A stretch of 6,598 bases of DNA from Candidatus Gorgonimonas leptogorgiae (GTDB lineage: Bacteria; Pseudomonadota; Gammaproteobacteria; Pseudomonadales; Endozoicomonadaceae): the NCBI GenBank assembly GCA_929200515.1, contig CAKNAD010000042.1:8231-14828 (forward strand), read 5' to 3'. The notes beneath the pieces were generated by a model, which was not told where the DNA came from, did not search any database, and saw nothing but the letters and a program-made list of their open reading frames with translations. Below, one piece after another: positions 5,651 through 6,598 of this stretch; within the stretch, counting starts at the first letter, position 1, and the number at the start of each line of letters is the position of its first letter. The translations under genes and the position numbers were made by a program.

Positions 5651-5683
5651 CGCCTTAACTTTTGATTTTTATTTTTAATTTTT
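5632..5683 (+). terminator. Strong intrinsic terminator
   Basis: TTAAGGCGG (5632-5640) pairs perfectly with CCGCCTTAA (5650-5658) around a nine-base loop GGTAGTTCA, followed by a long T-rich tract (from 5660). It is the most GC-rich hairpin in the window and points along the rpoE-rseA direction. The loop and left arm are the IS605-like right end; the right arm lies almost wholly beyond it. Confidence 0.75.
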
Positions 5684-5767
5684 TAGTAGTGCTGAAACCT
5701 AGCATTTTCATCTGCCACCTGTATATATAAATTCGGTAGCATCATTAAAAAACTATATTAATTCATG

Positions 5768-6358
5768 TTAAATATTATAATAAGAGCGATTTTTAGTTTT
5801 ATATCTTATATAAATAAAAGAGCACAATGCAGTAAAAGCCATAGCTATGGAAGAAACTGTTAGTATTATTTTTGATACGTCATTAAAAGACTCACAGTCT
5901 TTTGTAGTAGTAGAACTAGCAAAATAATCATTAACAGCTTCGGTATTACTACTAATTAAGCAAGGATTTGTTAGTTCTACATAGCTAGACCATAATCTTG
6001 CTGGTACTTTTTGAGTTTCAGCATTATAAAGTATAGCGCTAAGACCATAGTATGATTTATCGCGTATTGAAGATAACGTATAAAAAAAATTTAGAGGAGT
6101 TAATATTTTATTCATTGTTGTATTGAAAATAATAAAATTACCTTCTGCAAGAGGATCTGGCGGGTATATATTTTCATTATAATTTTCAGGAATAAATATA
6201 GTATCAAAACTAAAAGCATCTGAATTACATACGTATTTTATCATGTTAGCTACTAGTATATTTATATTAGATAAGGGACTATTACAATCTAACGGTTCTA
6301 ATGCTAAACAGTTAATAGAATAAAATACCATTACAGAAAAAAATATTTTTTTTATCAT
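5768..6358 (-). CDS. Unrecognised exported protein with C-terminal membrane anchor
   Basis: I do not recognise the family. The 196-residue product has a Sec signal peptide (basic start MIKK, hydrophobic 5-16, likely cleavage after Ala19 in CLA/LEP), an extracytoplasmic domain of about 140 residues, and one membrane helix at about 163-185 followed by a basic tail (K187, K189, R191). This predicts a type I protein anchored in the inner membrane with its bulk in the periplasm. Four cysteines in the mature domain (25, 44, 133, 155) could form two disulfides. Cys17 lies in the signal, but the preceding residues do not form a lipobox. The middle is rich in Asn, Tyr, Phe and Pro (YPPDPLAEG, 65-73). 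The ATG at 6358 has only a poor ribosome binding site. It is convergent with rpoE-rseA and has no neighbour in the window that explains its job. Confidence 0.85.
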   Translation of the reverse strand: MIKKIFFSVMVFYSINCLALEPLDCNSPLSNINILVANMIKYVCNSDAFSFDTIFIPENYNENIYPPDPLAEGNFIIFNTTMNKILTPLNFFYTLSSIRDKSYYGLSAILYNAETQKVPARLWSSYVELTNPCLISSNTEAVNDYFASSTTTKDCESFNDVSKIILTVSSIAMAFTALCSFIYIRYKTKNRSYYNI

Positions 6359-6425
6359 TTTACTACCATAGTTAAATTTTGTTATTGTTATATATGGGTA
6401 GATTAAACCTATAACAAGCTATTAA

Positions 6426-6454
6426 TTTAAACAGCTCTTTGCTTATAATATCAA
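6426..6454 (-). promoter_or_regulatory. Possible promoter of the exported-protein gene
   Basis: On the minus strand TTGATA (6454-6449, 5 of 6) and TTTAAA (6431-6426, 4 of 6) are separated by exactly 17 bases. This would give a leader of about 60 bases before the ATG at 6358. Visible in sequence, untested, and chance matches are common in DNA this AT-rich. Confidence 0.35.
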
Positions 6455-6480
6455 ATAGTTTTTAAAAATAAAATTTTTTT

Positions 6481-6508
6481 TTGGCTTTTTATTTAGCTGT
6501 TTTATAAT
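6481..6508 (+). promoter_or_regulatory. Possible plus-strand promoter reading off the right edge
   Basis: TTGGCT (6481-6486, 4 of 6) and a perfect TATAAT (6503-6508) with a 16-base spacer. No plus-strand gene begins before the window ends, so its target, if any, is outside. Confidence 0.3.
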
Positions 6509-6598
6509 ACGCCATTTATAAAATATCCTTCTTGTGTTATTCAAAAATTTACCATAAAGTTTATAATTACAAATCAATACTATAATATTTTTTAGCAT

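Larger units (their letters stand above)
5385..5767. other. Intergenic region between rseA and the exported protein gene
   Basis: This 383-base stretch separates convergent genes and contains no intact coding region. From left to right it holds a weak terminator for rseA (5404-5430), about 100 bases with no clear feature, the IS200/IS605-like right-end relic (5537-5650), a strong hairpin plus T-rich tract (5632-5683), and about 80 bases of AT-rich sequence before the stop of the minus-strand gene. Base composition rises clearly in GC between about 5540 and 5655, unlike everything around it. Confidence 0.6.

Overview
The window is very AT-rich throughout. It carries an RpoE/RseA envelope-stress pair and a Ysc-type type III secretion (T3SS) gene block. 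Together these suggest a low-GC, host-associated gammaproteobacterium. I cannot name the genus from this sequence.

Layout. (1) 1-816, minus strand: the first 272 codons of a Sec-exported, alanine-rich protein that runs off the left edge. After a signal peptide it is one very long coiled coil with Ala at most d positions. (2) 817-1213: non-coding, with a 12-bp inverted repeat just past the T3SS genes. (3) 1214-3582, minus strand: a tight four-gene operon, transcribed sctD - yscE-like - sctF - sctG. It encodes the inner-membrane ring protein, the needle subunit and the two needle chaperones. The gene order is that of Yersinia yscDEFG and of the chlamydial cdsD-G cluster. (4) 3583-4169: a non-coding divergent promoter region. 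(5) 4170-5384, plus strand: rpoE (ECF sigma factor) and a membrane-bound RseA-like anti-sigma factor. (6) 5385-5767: no intact gene. It holds a weak terminator after rseA, then what looks like the decayed right end of an IS200/IS605-family element (tnpB 3' relic and omega-RNA-like folding). This ends in a strong GC-rich hairpin with a T-rich tail. (7) 5768-6358, minus strand: an unrecognised exported protein with one C-terminal membrane anchor and four cysteines in its extracytoplasmic part. (8) 6359-6598: a possible promoter for that gene and a doubtful open frame at the right edge.

How the parts relate. In Ysc-type systems the YscE and YscG proteins together cap the needle subunit in the cytoplasm until export, and SctD forms the outer of the two inner-membrane rings. 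The operon is therefore a self-consistent needle and ring module. The other essential T3SS genes (secretin, export apparatus, ATPase) are not here, so the system must be split across loci or be a remnant. The divergent rpoE-rseA pair shares an intergenic region with sctD, which makes envelope-stress control of the needle module a testable idea. The sequence alone does not show it.
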